DNA of 32,463 nt from Gammaproteobacteria bacterium (GCA_014382695.1 JACNJF010000088.1:14009-46471), one strand, 5' to 3'; counted from the stretch's first letter, positions 1-9,777 are shown. A program made the numbers and translations. Notes: generated by a model not told the origin, from the letters alone.

Positions 1-977
1 TTAAGCGCATGTTTTTCATTTAGATCGTAGCGTAACGCGAGTGTATTTCTATGCTGCTGAAGCAGTGTCGTCCAGGCATAGTAAGGGTCGCTCGGATCTA
101 CATCCATTTCCGCAAAACGATAATGCAAACTGGTGACTTCATTAATGCGATAACCTGTCTGTAAAAAATATGCCGTCGCGTTATATTTTCTGCCAGAGTC
201 ATTCACCCGGTGTCCAACCCAAAAAAATTCCGCATTAAACTTCCAGTGTCCACTCCGATACTCAAGATCAATCCCGGCAATGCTTTCATCGAGGTGATTA
301 GCGGTGCCAAAATCAGCCTCATTCCGGTATATAAACCCTGCCAGCTCCCAGTCTTTTTGATCTGGAAAGGCACGAATTCGCAAAGAATAGCCGGGTGAGA
401 TAGCACCGCTCAAACTATCATTCGGTTCAATTTCGAGGTGCCTGAGTCCTTCATGATTGGTTTCAACCTCAATCGTGTGATCACTATGCAAGGTCGTTTC
501 ATAGGCATAATTGAGAGACTCAGTGTACACCTGTCCACCAGCCATAATCCCGACTACATGCAACGGAAATAAAATTTGGGTCTCATGGTATTCAAGAAAA
601 AACGGGCGTGTGATGGTATCGCGTAATAAAGAGCCATGGTGCTGAGTACGATTGATATTACCTAACGGTGTATGAAACCGTCCCAGCGCCAGATAAAACG
701 CGGGATCAAACTCATACTTCAGCGAAAAGCGCTCGACATGCTTTTCCAGATGGGCTATCGAATCATCATAAACGAACTCAAAAAGACCCGAGAATTTTTC
801 AGAGAACTCATGTGCCAGAAAAAAATCAAGCAACCCGGCGACTGACTTTTCATCCAGTTTCTGATTATTCTGATCAATCACCGTCACATCGCCAAACACG
901 CCATAAAAACTTTTTGCCTGTGCCGACTGAACTGCCAGTCCTAAATTCAGGACAACTAATAAAAAAACGAATTTCAT
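1..977 (-). CDS. Putative outer-membrane beta-barrel/porin-like protein (3' end truncated by the window edge)
   Basis: Manual translation of the - strand from ATG at 977 (MKFVFLLVVLNLGLAVQSAQAKSFYGVFGDVTVIDQ...ALGRFHTPLGN...) stays open to the window edge. It has a signal peptide and porin-like aromatic/alternating pattern. Start overlaps the stop of the upstream ORF (ATGA). Missing from the ORF track, probably because it runs off the window. Confidence 0.65.
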   Translation of the reverse strand, partial: MKFVFLLVVLNLGLAVQSAQAKSFYGVFGDVTVIDQNNQKLDEKSVAGLLDFFLAHEFSEKFSGLFEFVYDDSIAHLEKHVERFSLKYEFDPAFYLALGRFHTPLGNINRTQHHGSLLRDTITRPFFLEYHETQILFPLHVVGIMAGGQVYTESLNYAYETTLHSDHTIEVETNHEGLRHLEIEPNDSLSGAISPGYSLRIRAFPDQKDWELAGFIYRNEADFGTANHLDESIAGIDLEYRSGHWKFNAEFFWVGHRVNDSGRKYNATAYFLQTGYRINEVTSLHYRFAEMDVDPSDPYYAWTTLLQQHRNTLALRYDLNEKHAL

Positions 978-1417
978 TCTTCTCCCCGGGGATTCAGAGC
1001 TGCATTATTGAGCACTTTTAAATGGCTTTTAAGATAGTGACTTTCGATATAAGCCACCCTGTTTTTTTTAGCCGAAATCCAGTTAATCAAATCTTCTATC
1101 GACTGCAAGGCAGGGGGCGGAAATCCTTCTCCCCGGAAAACCCGAATGGACCAGTAGGCGGATAGTTTATTCCCGCTTTTACCGACAATATTGGCGTAAA
1201 ATTGATCTCTTAATGGATGCTGTTCAAATAAATCGGCGACTTCAAGCTTTACCCCGGAGACCTGATAGATTTGTTTGAGCCATAACTGGCTTAATTCTGT
1301 TACAGTTACTGAACTGATTTCACTATCCTGACGGGTAACCACCAGCAAATCGGCTGCAGACAGCGTGCAGCTAAAACTGGCCGACAAAAATATGATCAAA
1401 CAGCAGAATTTCATCAA
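974..1417 (-). CDS. Secreted periplasmic protein resembling PstS-like phosphate/substrate-binding domain proteins
   Basis: 147 aa with signal peptide; 'ADLLVVTRQDSEISSVTVTELSQLWLKQIYQ...GVKLEVADLFEQHPLRDQFYANIVGKS...YWSIRVFRGEGFPP' resembles the short PBP-like proteins often found near porins. Confidence 0.55.
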   Translation of the reverse strand: MMKFCCLIIFLSASFSCTLSAADLLVVTRQDSEISSVTVTELSQLWLKQIYQVSGVKLEVADLFEQHPLRDQFYANIVGKSGNKLSAYWSIRVFRGEGFPPPALQSIEDLINWISAKKNRVAYIESHYLKSHLKVLNNAALNPRGEE

Positions 1418-1529
1418 AATTAATTCCCACTATTCTCCGAATTGATTGTATAAATAACCGTTATCAGCATAATTTTTAACCACACATTACCTATTAACCC
1501 TGATCAACTAATCACCTGTTATTTTAGAA

Positions 1530-2315
1530 ATGTATTCTCAACAGATGGAATTAACTTTTTTATACCTGGCTTTAGCCTGTTATAGCGCATTCGGTGGCGC
1601 TGCGTTATTTAGTAAATACCGCGACCAGCATCATAAAGCTCTGCTACTACTCGCCATCACCGGCCTGATCCTGCATAGCACCAGTATTACCATTCGCTGG
1701 ATTAGAATCGAGCACGGCCCCTTTATTAATCTGTATGAGATATTAACCAGCAATGTCTGGAGCCTATCTCTCGGTATCACCCTGTTCCTGTATTTCTTCA
1801 GGCGCTGGGCCATCATTTTTTACACCCTGATACCCGTCATCTTCATCATGATGCTATGGCTGTTGACGATCGATGCAAAGGATACTTTTCTACCACCTAC
1901 CTATAATACGGTGTGGCTGTATTACCATGTCATCTCCGGCAAACTGTTTTTCACCCTGCTATTTTTGGCAACGGGGCTGGCAGTTCATTCGCTCAGAACA
2001 AATCCAAACCAGAAAACACAAACCCGGAAACTGGCGTATAAGTTTCTGGCGGTTGCTTTTATCGCCGAATCCTTCATGTTGCTGTTTGGTGCGATCTGGG
2101 CGCAGGACGCATGGGGACGTTACTGGGCCTGGGATCCACTCGAAACCTGGGCATTTTTAACCTGGCTAGCACTGGTTTTCACCCTGCATTACCAGATAAA
2201 CTACAAGCGCAACAAGATTTTTGGCTGGTTAATAGTAGGCTGTTTTATAATGGCTTTTTTAACATTTTATGGGGTACCCTTTATTTCAACTGCACCTCAT
2301 AAGGGTATGATCTAG
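1530..2315 (+). CDS. ccsA: Cytochrome c assembly protein, CcsA/ResC (CcmC-like) family
   Basis: 261 aa polytopic membrane protein with WWD-type haem-handling motif 'WGRYWAWDPLETWAFLTWL' and conserved His residues. Confidence 0.85.
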   Translation: MYSQQMELTFLYLALACYSAFGGAALFSKYRDQHHKALLLLAITGLILHSTSITIRWIRIEHGPFINLYEILTSNVWSLSLGITLFLYFFRRWAIIFYTLIPVIFIMMLWLLTIDAKDTFLPPTYNTVWLYYHVISGKLFFTLLFLATGLAVHSLRTNPNQKTQTRKLAYKFLAVAFIAESFMLLFGAIWAQDAWGRYWAWDPLETWAFLTWLALVFTLHYQINYKRNKIFGWLIVGCFIMAFLTFYGVPFISTAPHKGMI

Positions 2316-2402
2316 AATAGAAGCACGAATGTTAGAACCACCTGAAACCACTCTTTTCTCTAACGCTTAAACGCTAATGTAGCACGCCAGCAAAAATTAT
2401 TT

Positions 2403-3017
2403 ATGCGAACTAGCCCCCAACAACTAAAAAAACAGTTTTTCATGGCCTTGATGCTGATCGCTGCGGTGCTGGCAGGCGGCTGGCTAATCAATGTCCTGAT
2501 GAACCCATCCCCATACCAGGACAGGCTTGAGCCCACCCCGCAAACCATCGACCAGCACTTTAATCAGGGCCTAAGTTACATGCTCGACAAACAGTACCAT
2601 CTGGCCAGTGTCGAATGGCAGCAATTACTGGTACTCAGTAATACGATGCCAGAAGCCTATGTCAACCTGGGTTTTTCACAATTTGAACTGGGCCTGTATC
2701 AGGCCGCGCTGGATTCTTTTAATCAGGCCATGGAGATTAATCCGTATCAGGCGAATGCCTATTATGGGTTGGCTATCTGCTTTGAAAAGCTGGGGGACAT
2801 CCCGGCCGCAACCGGTGCCATTCGCAGCTTTATTCATCTAGCGAAGCAGGATGATCCCTTTGTGCGTAAAGCCAGATCAGCCTTATGGGAGTGGGAGGCG
2901 TTAACCACGGTGCCGTTATCGGAGCAGGCACCCGCTGAAAGTTCTGAACTCAAAAACAACCCTGAGCAAAACCTGCCGCTGGAAAAATCAGCGCCTATAC
3001 CCAGTAACGAAAATTAG
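2403..3017 (+). CDS. Membrane-anchored TPR protein
   Basis: 204 aa; N-terminal TM segment; TPR pattern 'PEAYVNLGFSQFELGLYQAALDSFNQAMEINPYQANAYYGLAICFEKLGD'. Confidence 0.75.
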   Translation: MRTSPQQLKKQFFMALMLIAAVLAGGWLINVLMNPSPYQDRLEPTPQTIDQHFNQGLSYMLDKQYHLASVEWQQLLVLSNTMPEAYVNLGFSQFELGLYQAALDSFNQAMEINPYQANAYYGLAICFEKLGDIPAATGAIRSFIHLAKQDDPFVRKARSALWEWEALTTVPLSEQAPAESSELKNNPEQNLPLEKSAPIPSNEN

Positions 3018-3562
3018 TTGCCTGTCAGCAAGCGTCGATATTTCTGTAAATATTGCTGCAGTTGTTGACGATCCGACGAGGTTAACGCCTTATACTCAGG
3101 ACTGGACAACTGTTCGACGATCAGCGCAATTTCATGACTGCGATTTTTTTCTTTCAACAGCCATTGATCCATAAGATCAATCATGCGATGACTGTTTTCA
3201 GCGTCCTGCTCAGAGTTACTGAAGTCACGCCGCTGCAACTTATCCAGACGCTTAGAAAAATCCGTAACCGTCTTGCGGATGTAACGCCCCCATATAACAT
3301 TAGCCAGATACAGCGCTATCAAATTGACCAGTAAAAACCCGCCCATCATCCATCCCGTCAACATGAATATGGAGACCCAGCTACTGTCAGCACCTTTGCG
3401 ATGGATTTGATACAACTGCTGCTCAATGATCTGATCGATACCTTGATACATGAAAAAAAGTAACAGGCCCACCAGCACCAGCTCCATGATGATCAGAGCG
3501 AGCAATAGATACCCCTGAATTTCCCGATCGGTATAAAGCTGCTTTCTTCGTTCAGACATCAA
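3014..3562 (-). CDS. Two-TM membrane protein with HAMP-like coiled-coil tail
   Basis: 182 aa; two hydrophobic segments flanking a short periplasmic loop, then a charged helical region. Convergent with the TPR gene; stop codons overlap. Confidence 0.5.
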   Translation of the reverse strand: MMSERRKQLYTDREIQGYLLLALIIMELVLVGLLLFFMYQGIDQIIEQQLYQIHRKGADSSWVSIFMLTGWMMGGFLLVNLIALYLANVIWGRYIRKTVTDFSKRLDKLQRRDFSNSEQDAENSHRMIDLMDQWLLKEKNRSHEIALIVEQLSSPEYKALTSSDRQQLQQYLQKYRRLLTGN

Positions 3563-3588
3563 GTTGAATTAAATTCGTTTACGTTAAA

Positions 3589-4365
3589 CTACATATCATG
3601 ACAGGAGTAGCAAAGCTTTTCACCTGTATTGTCCATGACCAGTTTGCCGTGCAAATCCGAGTAACCTAAGTGACACGAGATACAGCTGATTTTGCCATCG
3701 GGTAAAGAAATTTCTTTGGGCAATAATGCTGCCGGATGATAGCCGCCATAATTGACGCTATCTCTATATTGCATACCAATCGGATGCGCGGAGTTGTCAC
3801 TATTATGCTGCAACACATTGGTGGAAATCTGCACGTTCAAATTTTCTACCAGGGTATCGTGACAGGACATACACTGAATCGAAAAACTGTCTATATTGCC
3901 CTGCAACGAGGCACGTGGATCAAGATGCCCGGATAACAGCAACGAGGTGCCCCCATCTTTCATACGCGCGAAAAAATTTTTAGTATGGCAGGACAGGCAC
4001 AGCGGTTTGCCGATCAGATTAACTCGAGGCAGACCGGGCTCGGTGCTATGAATGCTATGACAGGTGCTACAGGTCAACTCCCCTTTCCAGTCCAGTGGAA
4101 AACTTGCTGGCGGTTTTTTTGACGGTTTCAGGCCGGTAGGATGGCTGGCGGTAATCGCGTTTTGATGGCAGCCTTTACACAGTACCTCCTGAGTCGCCAC
4201 CAGAGTTTTGGCATTCTGTTGATTGATTACTCCACGTACCAGATGGCACTTGTTACACGGCATACCTTGCGGGTGAACATCCAGCGCATACAGATCAGCA
4301 ATCAATCCACGGTTAAATACACATAATAGGAAAATGTAAATATGGGCGGAGTATCGCTTAGTCAT
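3589..4365 (-). CDS. Heptaheme c-type cytochrome (doubled CXXCH type)
   Basis: 258 aa with seven CXXCH: CNKCH, CKGCH, CSTCH, CLSCH, CMSCH, CISCH, CYSCH; N-terminal hydrophobic leader. Confidence 0.85.
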   Translation of the reverse strand: MTKRYSAHIYIFLLCVFNRGLIADLYALDVHPQGMPCNKCHLVRGVINQQNAKTLVATQEVLCKGCHQNAITASHPTGLKPSKKPPASFPLDWKGELTCSTCHSIHSTEPGLPRVNLIGKPLCLSCHTKNFFARMKDGGTSLLLSGHLDPRASLQGNIDSFSIQCMSCHDTLVENLNVQISTNVLQHNSDNSAHPIGMQYRDSVNYGGYHPAALLPKEISLPDGKISCISCHLGYSDLHGKLVMDNTGEKLCYSCHDM

Positions 4366-4940
4366 GGCTTTTGACTGATCAGCCGATTTTTTAATTGATC
4401 CAGAAGCTGGCTGTATTCTTCAGTGCTAATTTCTCTGTTTTCTGCCAGTCGCTGCTCGATAGTATCAACCAGAGCGAGCTGGTCTCCATAGTAGCCATGC
4501 ATTTCGGTCACCACCTCTTCCAGCTTGAGAGAAAGCTGCTGAAACTGGTCATCCTCTCGCAGCTTAATGATGGCGACCGGCCCGTACTCAATCTCCATCT
4601 CAATATTTCTGGCAAAACGGTATAACGGCCCTGCCACTCTGGCACTTGAGTAAAGGGTTATCAGCCAGGTGATCAGCGCGGCCAGCAAGACAATTAAAGT
4701 GCCACTAATCAACATCGCTATAATCAACTGATCCTGATTACGTGCAGTCGCCTGAATCGAATGAAAATAATCACTCTGTGGAGATTCGCCAAATACCAGA
4801 AAGAGCATGATGACCAGTACCAGTGTCGCCAGCAAACTGATACCTATCGCAACTTTGGCGGTAACACGGATATGCGACTGCAATGGCTGATGTAGCTCAG
4901 TCATCGCTGAGTCAGGTAGATGATTGTCAACCCGATTCAC
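4362..4940 (-). CDS. Membrane protein with HAMP-like domain (MCP/sensor-like)
   Basis: 192 aa; two TM helices followed by 'SSARVAGPLYRFARNIEMEIEYGPVAIIKLREDDQFQQLS', a HAMP-like P-x-x-x-x signature. ATGA overlap with the next gene. Confidence 0.6.
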   Translation of the reverse strand: MNRVDNHLPDSAMTELHQPLQSHIRVTAKVAIGISLLATLVLVIMLFLVFGESPQSDYFHSIQATARNQDQLIIAMLISGTLIVLLAALITWLITLYSSARVAGPLYRFARNIEMEIEYGPVAIIKLREDDQFQQLSLKLEEVVTEMHGYYGDQLALVDTIEQRLAENREISTEEYSQLLDQLKNRLISQKP

Positions 4941-4957
4941 TTGTCGTTACTCTGCCG

Positions 4958-6265
4958 TCAGGAGCCTGATTTGGGCAAAATACGCGCTACGCCCCCATAA
5001 CTACCCACCCAGAGCGTACTATCCGACTGTGTATCCATCGAAAAAATCGTATTTGAAAACAGCCCATCTGCGGTTGTCATGGTACTGAAGCTATCGCCGT
5101 TAAAACGTGACATCCCATTACTGGTTCCGATCCATAACACGCCCTGATGATCCTCATGCAGCATGAACACATGATTCGAAGCCAGACCGTCTTTAACCGT
5201 ATAATTTTTAAATGTTTGTCCGTCAAAGCGAGCCAGACCACCACCCCAGGTACCCACCCAGACGATGCCTTCTTTATCCACTGCCAGAGCAACAATGTAG
5301 TTCGGGTTATAAGCTGTATTGATATCTTCCAGCCCCATTTCGATTTTTTGCCGTGCATGATGGCTGGAAACCTTGGCCGGATCGGTATTAAACTGATTGT
5401 CATCCTTCACCAGATCATAATCGGCACCCTGGCCATCCTTATGATTCCAGTTTGTCCATACCCCATTTTCAAAACGCGCAAGGCCTCCTTCCGTGGCAAA
5501 CCAGACTTCTCCATTTTTGCCAAGATCGAGCCCGTATACCCAGTCATTCGGTAACCCACCTTTGGTGTTTTCAACGGTATAGGTTTCCCACGCAGAAGGA
5601 TCTTCCAGACGCCCGCCACGAACCAGATTGGCACCCGACCAGGTCGCAATCCACATATCACCATTCGGCATCACCAGTACATCATAAACAAATGCATCGG
5701 CCAGCCCATCCGGCACATTGTAGATTTCAAATTTATCCCGAATCTCGTCATAGATTGCCAGACCACCGCCATAGGTACCGACCAGTATCTTGTTTTCGGT
5801 CCAGCGGCTGACATGAAAGATGCCATTCGCAAGCAGGCCATTACGCACATCAAACAGACGATAATCATCCGTACCCGGCATATAACGAATGACACCACCG
5901 GAAGTACCAACCCAGACCACCTTATCCTCCGCATAGATCGACTTCACGTTACGGTTGCCCACCCTGAAGTGAGTGAACTTGGTATTTTCACTGGCAGGTT
6001 TCGGCATCGACTGACCGCTTGCAACGGAGTTGAGTAAGTTACTGCCAATGGGAGGGTGACCGGGTGACAACTCAGCGCCGCTGGCAGAGATTGTCGGCAA
6101 CTGAGCGGGAGGAGTCACACTCACGCTCTGGGCGGGAGCCACTGCGGCTGGAGTCGGCGCATTCGTGCTGATGTCTGCGTCTTTACTCTGATGTTGACCA
6201 AGCTTATATCCTGCTGCCAGGGCTAAAATCACCGCCACACCGAGTAAGGTAAATTTAAAATTCAT
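4958..6265 (-). CDS. Standalone Reg_prop-type beta-propeller protein, periplasmic/anchored
   Basis: 435 aa; N-terminal TM/signal, Pro/Ala linker, repeated 'VWVGTSGGVIRY', 'ILVGTYGGGLAIYD', 'VWFATEGGLARFE', 'VWVGTWGGGLARFDG', 'LWIGTSNGMSRFNG', 'LWVGSYGGVARI' blades. Confidence 0.8.
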   Translation of the reverse strand: MNFKFTLLGVAVILALAAGYKLGQHQSKDADISTNAPTPAAVAPAQSVSVTPPAQLPTISASGAELSPGHPPIGSNLLNSVASGQSMPKPASENTKFTHFRVGNRNVKSIYAEDKVVWVGTSGGVIRYMPGTDDYRLFDVRNGLLANGIFHVSRWTENKILVGTYGGGLAIYDEIRDKFEIYNVPDGLADAFVYDVLVMPNGDMWIATWSGANLVRGGRLEDPSAWETYTVENTKGGLPNDWVYGLDLGKNGEVWFATEGGLARFENGVWTNWNHKDGQGADYDLVKDDNQFNTDPAKVSSHHARQKIEMGLEDINTAYNPNYIVALAVDKEGIVWVGTWGGGLARFDGQTFKNYTVKDGLASNHVFMLHEDHQGVLWIGTSNGMSRFNGDSFSTMTTADGLFSNTIFSMDTQSDSTLWVGSYGGVARILPKSGS

Positions 6266-6344
6266 ATCGTTGCTATCTCCGGAATTCTGATTATCTGTTT
6301 CTAATGTTCTATTTCTATTTATTGAACTTAACTGTTCAATTTAA

Positions 6345-7469
6345 TTACTTAGCAGGGGCTTTGACACCAATACGGGTAACACCACCGCGGGTGCCGATCC
6401 AGACATCGTCCCGATCAATCGCAATGGCATACACATCATTCGACGGTAAGCCACTATGCACGTTCCAGTTCTGCCAGCTGGAACCGTCGTAGCGCGACAG
6501 ACCTTTATTCGTTCCAAACCAGTAAACCCCGGCTTTATCCTGCGCGATGCTGTACACAATGTTGCCAGCCAGACCATCTTTTTCCATCAGGTTTGTCCAC
6601 TGGCCATCCTTTAATCTGGCAACGCCGCCACCCCAGGTACCGGCCCAGATCGTATCGTCGTGATCCGCCAGCATACTGAATACATAATTCGGGTTATAGG
6701 TTGGCTTGCCACTTGCCATGATGCCAAGGTCATGCCGGGAACGAGTGCCCAGTCCGGTATTACGACTGAACGGCAGGGCATCCGGATTGTCACCACCGAT
6801 ACCATTTTCATGACTCCATGAAGTCCAGTTACTGCCATCGAAGCGACTCACGCCACCCTCGGTACCAAACCAGATGATGCCCTTACTATCGACGGTAATG
6901 CCATACACCCATTCATTAATCAGCTCTTTGACATAGGTCTTGAATTCGCCGGTTTTGCGATTCAGATAATTAGCCCCGGCCCAGGTACCAATCCACAAAC
7001 CGCCGTCCGGATCATTCGCAAAAGAGTAAATCCAGTAATCGGCCAGACCATGCATCGGAAAATAGGTCTTCCAGTCACCATCCTTAAAACTGGACATGCC
7101 GCCAGCATTGGTGCCAAACCATTTATAGCCATCTTCATCGATGCCGATGCCGAACACATATTCATTGGCCAGACCATGATCGCGAGTATAGGTATTGACC
7201 ACCTGACGGTTTTTCAGATTGACTTCATGCACACCGAGCGAAGTACCCACCCACAGTGTCTCGGTTTTCGGTTCGACCGCGAGTGAGCGTACATACACCT
7301 CGTTACCGACTTCAAACACGTCCAGAATCTCGGCGCGAGGTTTGTGAGCGGGCACCGCTGCAGTAACCGGACTGACGGTCGCCGTAGCCTGTTGTTCAGG
7401 CTTCTGATCAGAACATGAGACGAGCATAAAGCTAAAAAAAGCCAGCCCAATGTTAAGCAGTATTTTCAT
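6345..7469 (-). CDS. Lipoprotein Reg_prop-type beta-propeller, paralog of the adjacent gene
   Basis: 374 aa; lipobox 'FMLVSC'; repeats 'LWVGTSLGVHEV', 'KWFGTNAGGMSSF', 'LWIGTWAGANYL', 'IWFGTEGGVSRFDG', 'IWAGTWGGGVARL', 'YWFGTNKGLSRYDG', 'VWIGTRGGVTRIG'. Confidence 0.82.
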   Translation of the reverse strand: MKILLNIGLAFFSFMLVSCSDQKPEQQATATVSPVTAAVPAHKPRAEILDVFEVGNEVYVRSLAVEPKTETLWVGTSLGVHEVNLKNRQVVNTYTRDHGLANEYVFGIGIDEDGYKWFGTNAGGMSSFKDGDWKTYFPMHGLADYWIYSFANDPDGGLWIGTWAGANYLNRKTGEFKTYVKELINEWVYGITVDSKGIIWFGTEGGVSRFDGSNWTSWSHENGIGGDNPDALPFSRNTGLGTRSRHDLGIMASGKPTYNPNYVFSMLADHDDTIWAGTWGGGVARLKDGQWTNLMEKDGLAGNIVYSIAQDKAGVYWFGTNKGLSRYDGSSWQNWNVHSGLPSNDVYAIAIDRDDVWIGTRGGVTRIGVKAPAK

Positions 7470-7777
7470 GGGTAAAGGGTTCTCAGGTAGGAAATGACAT
7501 CATAGATTTGTTGATCCTTCAGTCTGCCAATAAATGGTGGACAGGCGCTCTTACCGGTTCGGATACGATCCCGTAATGAGGTATCAGACTTGAACAGGCC
7601 GTCTCCGCGTTTGAAGCTGGGAGCACTCGCCATCACACTTACGCCCTGCGCACCATGACACATGGCACAATTACGATCATAAACAAGTTGCCCATCAATA
7701 GTACTGGCCGCCATCAGCAGCGACGGGAAAAGCACTACAGGCAGCAACCACAGTAGCAGCCGATTATTTTTTCGCAT
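7466..7777 (-). CDS. Monoheme class I cytochrome c
   Basis: 103 aa; signal peptide; 'GQLVYDRNCAMCHGAQGVSVMASAPSF' and 'DVISYLRTLYP'; ATGA overlap with the downstream propeller gene. Confidence 0.85.
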   Translation of the reverse strand: MRKNNRLLLWLLPVVLFPSLLMAASTIDGQLVYDRNCAMCHGAQGVSVMASAPSFKRGDGLFKSDTSLRDRIRTGKSACPPFIGRLKDQQIYDVISYLRTLYP

Positions 7778-8396
7778 TTTGTTTCTCTTCTGTTTTTTGA
7801 TTGAGCTGGAGGGTTAACTGCGTTGAGCGGTTGATATCCACTGCCAGTCCTAGCTCACCATTTTTATAAGCCTGCGCCAGACGCTGACTACACACACTAT
7901 CACCAGCGGCATGACAACGTTGATACTGTACTTCCGCCTGCTGTGGATTTTGAGTGAATCCCAGAGTGCCATATTCGAGTGCCCTCGCATAAGCCCTCAC
8001 CGCAGGCATATAGTTCTGCACTGCGGACTGGTGGATTAACTCACCGGCTTTAATCGTATCCACTGCCGTACCTTCTCCTTTTGCATACATATTACCAAGA
8101 CCAAACTGACCCTCTGCATAGCCCTGCTCCGCAGCCTGCTGAAACAGCTTGAAAGCAGCGTCATCCTCTTCAGACTTGTCAAGGATATAGGCCAGTGTTG
8201 CCTGAGCGGGTGCGTAGCCTTTTTCTGCTGATTTACCGAGTAAATCCATGGCCTGAATCAGATTACCGACGCGAAAAGCCTCGATTCCCTGTTTGCCCTG
8301 TTCAATATAATCCGGCTCGGCAGCTGAACTCAGCGACGGCAACCACAGTAATGTGGCGATTAAATAATACATTGAGGCGTTCATTCTTGCGGGCAT
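7764..8396 (-). CDS. Sel1-repeat (TPR-like) periplasmic protein
   Basis: Sel1 pattern 'AAEQGYAEGQFGLGNMYAKGEGTAVDTIKAGELIHQSAVQ'. I prefer ATG at 8396 (MPARMNASMYYLIATLLW...) to the track start at 8435 because it gives a clean signal peptide and TGAGATG coupling. Confidence 0.75.
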   Translation of the reverse strand: MPARMNASMYYLIATLLWLPSLSSAAEPDYIEQGKQGIEAFRVGNLIQAMDLLGKSAEKGYAPAQATLAYILDKSEEDDAAFKLFQQAAEQGYAEGQFGLGNMYAKGEGTAVDTIKAGELIHQSAVQNYMPAVRAYARALEYGTLGFTQNPQQAEVQYQRCHAAGDSVCSQRLAQAYKNGELGLAVDINRSTQLTLQLNQKTEEKQNAKK

Positions 8397-8397
8397 C

Positions 8398-9777
8398 TCA
8401 ACTCGACTTCTGGTTATCATTCGCTTCACCTTCAAGCTTTCTATATAAACTGGAAATACCGATCCCTAACTCACTGGCAGCAGCTTTACGGTCACCTTCA
8501 GCGGCTTCGATCGCTTTTTTAATCACTTCAATCTCATACGCATGCAACTGCTGTTTAAGCGACCCTTTTACCAGACCGGGATAACCCATAACATTATCCT
8601 TAATATCGCTGATATTCTGCGGCAGATCGGTCAGCTCGATGCGTCCGTTTTCGCACAGTATCAAAGATCTGGCCACCACATTCTGTAATTCACGCACATT
8701 TCCTGGCCAGGCATAACTGAGCAAATGGGCCTTCGCTTCGGGTGAAAACTCTATGCCACCTTCCAGACTCATTTTTTTACTTTCCTTGACGATAAAGTAA
8801 TCCAGCAATGCGGGCACGTCTTCAATGCGTTGGGACAGAGGCGGCAGTGGCACATGAAACACATTCAGTCGAAAATAAAGATCTTCCCGAAAAGTTCCAT
8901 CGGTGACCATTTGCTCTAAATCACGGTTGGTAGCAGCAATGATTCGTACATTTATTTTACGCGCCTGTTCACTACCCAGGGAGCGCACTTCCTGATCTTC
9001 AATCACATGCAGTAATTTGACCTGCAGATTGAGCGGTAATTCACCGATTTCATCCAGAAAAATAGTGCCCTGATCGGCTTCGGCAAACAGCCCTCTTTTG
9101 GCTTTCACCGCGCCGGTAAAGGCACCTTTTGTATGCCCAAAAAACTCACTTTCCAGCAGGCTTTCAGGAATCGCCCCGCAGTTTACCGGAATAAATGAAT
9201 TATTGGCACGGGTACTTTTCTTATGGATTGAAAGTGCAATCACGCCTTTACCCGAACCACTCGATCCGGTAATCAGCACCGTACTATCGGTTGGTGCCAC
9301 CTTGCTCACCAGACGATCCACCAGTTTCATGGCCGGCGACACCATCTGGCAGACCTTTTTTTCCTGCCCCATCACCATTTCTCTTAACACTTCATTTTCA
9401 GAGCGTAAGCGAATGACATCAGACAGGTGTTCCAGCCGGTTCAACACATCTTCATTTCTGAGCGGCTTGAGCATGTAATCATAGGCTCCGGCACGCATCG
9501 CTTCGATCGCGGTATCTACTGAAGCATAAGCGGTCATCATTAGAAAGATGGTTTCTATGCCCGCACTTAATGTTTTTTCGACCACTTCGATGCCGTTCAT
9601 ATCGGGCATGCGGATATCACAGATAGCAACATCCACATCGCCTTTACTAAGGCGATCCAGCGCTTCGACCCCATTTGCGGCGACACTTACCGAGTGGCCG
9701 GCGCTGCTGGCTGTTTTAGACAGAATCTGTCGAAGGGCAGGTTCGTCGTCGACGATCAAAACTTGTAAAGATGGCAT
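8398..9777 (-). CDS. NtrC-family sigma54-dependent response regulator (REC-AAA+-Fis HTH)
   Basis: 459 aa; REC domain 'VLIVDDEP...VAICDIRMPDMNG...MLKPL'; Walker A 'GSSGSGKGVIA'; sigma54 contact loop 'GAFTGA'; 'IFLDEIGELPL'; C-terminal Fis-like HTH 'RKAAASELGIGISSLYRKL'. Confidence 0.95.
   Translation of the reverse strand: MPSLQVLIVDDEPALRQILSKTASSAGHSVSVAANGVEALDRLSKGDVDVAICDIRMPDMNGIEVVEKTLSAGIETIFLMMTAYASVDTAIEAMRAGAYDYMLKPLRNEDVLNRLEHLSDVIRLRSENEVLREMVMGQEKKVCQMVSPAMKLVDRLVSKVAPTDSTVLITGSSGSGKGVIALSIHKKSTRANNSFIPVNCGAIPESLLESEFFGHTKGAFTGAVKAKRGLFAEADQGTIFLDEIGELPLNLQVKLLHVIEDQEVRSLGSEQARKINVRIIAATNRDLEQMVTDGTFREDLYFRLNVFHVPLPPLSQRIEDVPALLDYFIVKESKKMSLEGGIEFSPEAKAHLLSYAWPGNVRELQNVVARSLILCENGRIELTDLPQNISDIKDNVMGYPGLVKGSLKQQLHAYEIEVIKKAIEAAEGDRKAAASELGIGISSLYRKLEGEANDNQKSS

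Noticed and set aside
668-1021. ORF 668..1021 + (117 aa)
   Set aside because: Antisense to the porin-like - strand CDS (1..977), low-complexity basic translation, no supporting features.
5077-5934. Several ORFs on both strands (e.g. 5077..5403, 5407..5664, 5671..5934, 5452..5811)
   Set aside because: They overlap the well-supported Reg_prop propeller CDS (4958..6265, -) in other frames and show no domain features; shadow ORFs of a GC-balanced gene.
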